This document shows, one piece after another, positions 63,037 to 64,000 of a DNA stretch of 64,000 bases (its first letter is position 1; every line of letters starts with the position of its first letter). Below the pieces are notes generated by a model. The model saw nothing but the letters and a program-made list of their open reading frames with translations, made no database searches and was not told where the DNA came from. Position numbers and translations under genes: made by a program. Source of the DNA: Streptomyces sp. NRRL F-5727 (GTDB lineage Bacteria; Actinomycetota; Actinomycetes; Streptomycetales; Streptomycetaceae); NCBI RefSeq assembly GCF_000719555.1, contig NZ_JOGX01000005.1:153487-217486 (forward strand), written 5' to 3'.

Positions 63037-64000
63037 GTGCGCCCCACGCAGCGCCGGACGCGGAGCAACCCCGCCGCCGTCCGCCCCGCCACCGGAGCCG
63101 CCCGCCACCAGGGCCGCCCCGCCCTCGCCGCGACGCTCGGCGCCGCCGCCCTCCTCCTCGCCGGCTGCTCCTCCGCCGACACCGGCGGCGCCGCCGGACG
63201 GGCCGCCCTCGGCGCCGCCCACGAGGTGCACCTCCAGCCGGTCGCCGCCCAGGGCCCCGACCCCTTCACCGCCTCCACCGCCCGCGGCGCCGGACTGCGC
63301 GCCCTCCAGGAACCCGACCCCGCGGCCCAGCCCGTCAGCGCCCCCGGCATCCGCGAGGTCACCGGCTCCACCCCCGGCCTCTACGGCGGCACCCGCGCCG
63401 AGGCCAGCTGCGACATCGAACAGCAGGTCGCCTACCTCGCCGCCGAACCCGCCAAGCTCACGGCCTTCGCCGAGGCCGCCGGCATCCCCGAGGGCGGCGT
63501 CGCCGACTGGCTGCGCGACCTCACGCCCGTGCTGCTGCGCGCCGACACCCGCGTCACCAACCACGGCTTCCGGGACGGCCGCGCCGCCCCCTTCCAGTCC
63601 GTCCTCCAGGCCGGCACCGCCGTCCTCGTCGACCCCTACGGCGCCCCCCGCGTCCGCTGCGCCTGCGGCAACCCGCTCCGCACGCCCGTCAGCGTCTCCG
63701 GGGCCGTCCACCACGGCGACCCCTGGACCGGCTTCGACCCCGACCGCGTGATCATCGTCAAGCCCACCACCGCCGTCGTCACCAGCCTGGTCATCGTGAA
63801 CGTCGCCGACGACAGCTGGATCGAGCGCAAGGCCGGCAGCGACGGCGACGAGGACCGCAAGCCGGACACCGTCCCCGACTGCGACCCCGACACCTGCGCC
63901 CTCAGCGACCCCGTCACCCCGGACCCCGACGCGCCCGGGAGCGTCACCCCCGAGACCCCGACGGAGCGCCCCGCCGAACCCGCCACCCCCACCGCCCCCG
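63037..64000 (+). CDS. Secreted lipoprotein, DUF6777-like (3' truncated by window)
   Basis: GTG 63037, behind GGGAGA, opens a frame with no stop before the end (321 codons visible). It encodes an Arg-rich start, a hydrophobic segment and the lipobox LLLAGC (Cys near residue 48), then a cysteine-containing domain (ASCDIEQQVAYLAAEP, CACGNPLRTP, WTGFDPDRVIIVKPT). A Pro/Asp/Thr-rich tail runs to the edge. The pattern resembles DUF6777-type lipoproteins anchored to the outer face of the membrane. Confidence 0.75.
   Translation, partial: MRPTQRRTRSNPAAVRPATGAARHQGRPALAATLGAAALLLAGCSSADTGGAAGRAALGAAHEVHLQPVAAQGPDPFTASTARGAGLRALQEPDPAAQPVSAPGIREVTGSTPGLYGGTRAEASCDIEQQVAYLAAEPAKLTAFAEAAGIPEGGVADWLRDLTPVLLRADTRVTNHGFRDGRAAPFQSVLQAGTAVLVDPYGAPRVRCACGNPLRTPVSVSGAVHHGDPWTGFDPDRVIIVKPTTAVVTSLVIVNVADDSWIERKAGSDGDEDRKPDTVPDCDPDTCALSDPVTPDPDAPGSVTPETPTERPAEPATPTAP

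Overview
The window is very GC-rich, has short intergenic gaps, GTG/TTG starts and the gene families of a filamentous actinomycete. A Streptomyces chromosome is the best guess; this rests on codon usage and gene content, not on a database match.

Region 1 (1-33 kb) is mostly a catabolic gene neighbourhood. After the tail of a membrane protein come a zinc alcohol dehydrogenase, a self-sufficient CYP102/BM3-type P450-reductase fusion and its convergent TetR regulator. A long leftward set of genes (about 26 to 7.7 kb) then encodes a Baeyer-Villiger-type flavin monooxygenase, an alpha/beta hydrolase, a flavin amine oxidase, a small membrane protein, an aldehyde dehydrogenase, an alcohol dehydrogenase, a class-III aminotransferase, two acyl-CoA synthetases, an SDR, an acyl-CoA dehydrogenase with its APH-like kinase, a DUF485/solute-sodium symporter pair, a phytanoyl-CoA dioxygenase-like enzyme and a GAF/PP2C/anti-sigma signalling protein. 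Rightward genes at 26.5-30.7 kb add an APC permease, a diaminopentanoate-dehydrogenase-like enzyme and a FAD amine oxidase. An XRE-cupin and a PucR-type regulator follow. Three related ~110 bp promoter cassettes and two GTTTAGT-type palindromes suggest shared regulation. Together these look like uptake, deamination, oxygenation, ester cleavage and beta-oxidation of an amine- or ketone-bearing aliphatic compound; the substrate is unknown.

Region 2 (33.1-53.6 kb) is an integrative element inserted in the 5' end of panD. Near-identical 135 bp direct repeats (33091-33225 and 53455-53589), a tyrosine integrase beside the left one and integrase-arm-like repeats at both ends mark it. The right repeat re-supplies the panD leader and start codon, so panD stays intact. 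No conjugation genes were recognised. The cargo looks defensive: (a) a divergent set of a STAND-like NTPase, a four-helix membrane protein and an MTA/SAH-nucleosidase-like protein, in which the NTPase and nucleosidase share the motif GDHIDFRGS; (b) a three-gene pPIWI-RE island (PIWI-like protein, DinG-like Fe-S helicase, REase-like nuclease); (c) an IS5-type element apparently carrying a P-loop kinase gene; and (d) a graveyard of transposase, zinc-ribbon, nuclease and transporter fragments.

Region 3 (53.6-64 kb) is ordinary chromosome: panD, a proline-rich small protein, a secreted transglycosylase/LysM/M23 wall hydrolase, a DMT transporter, a FhuF-like Fe-S protein, an SDR, a 56-residue peptide gene, a lipase-maturation-factor-like protein, a DUF1990/YndJ pair under twin TTGAAC operators, and the start of a lipoprotein.
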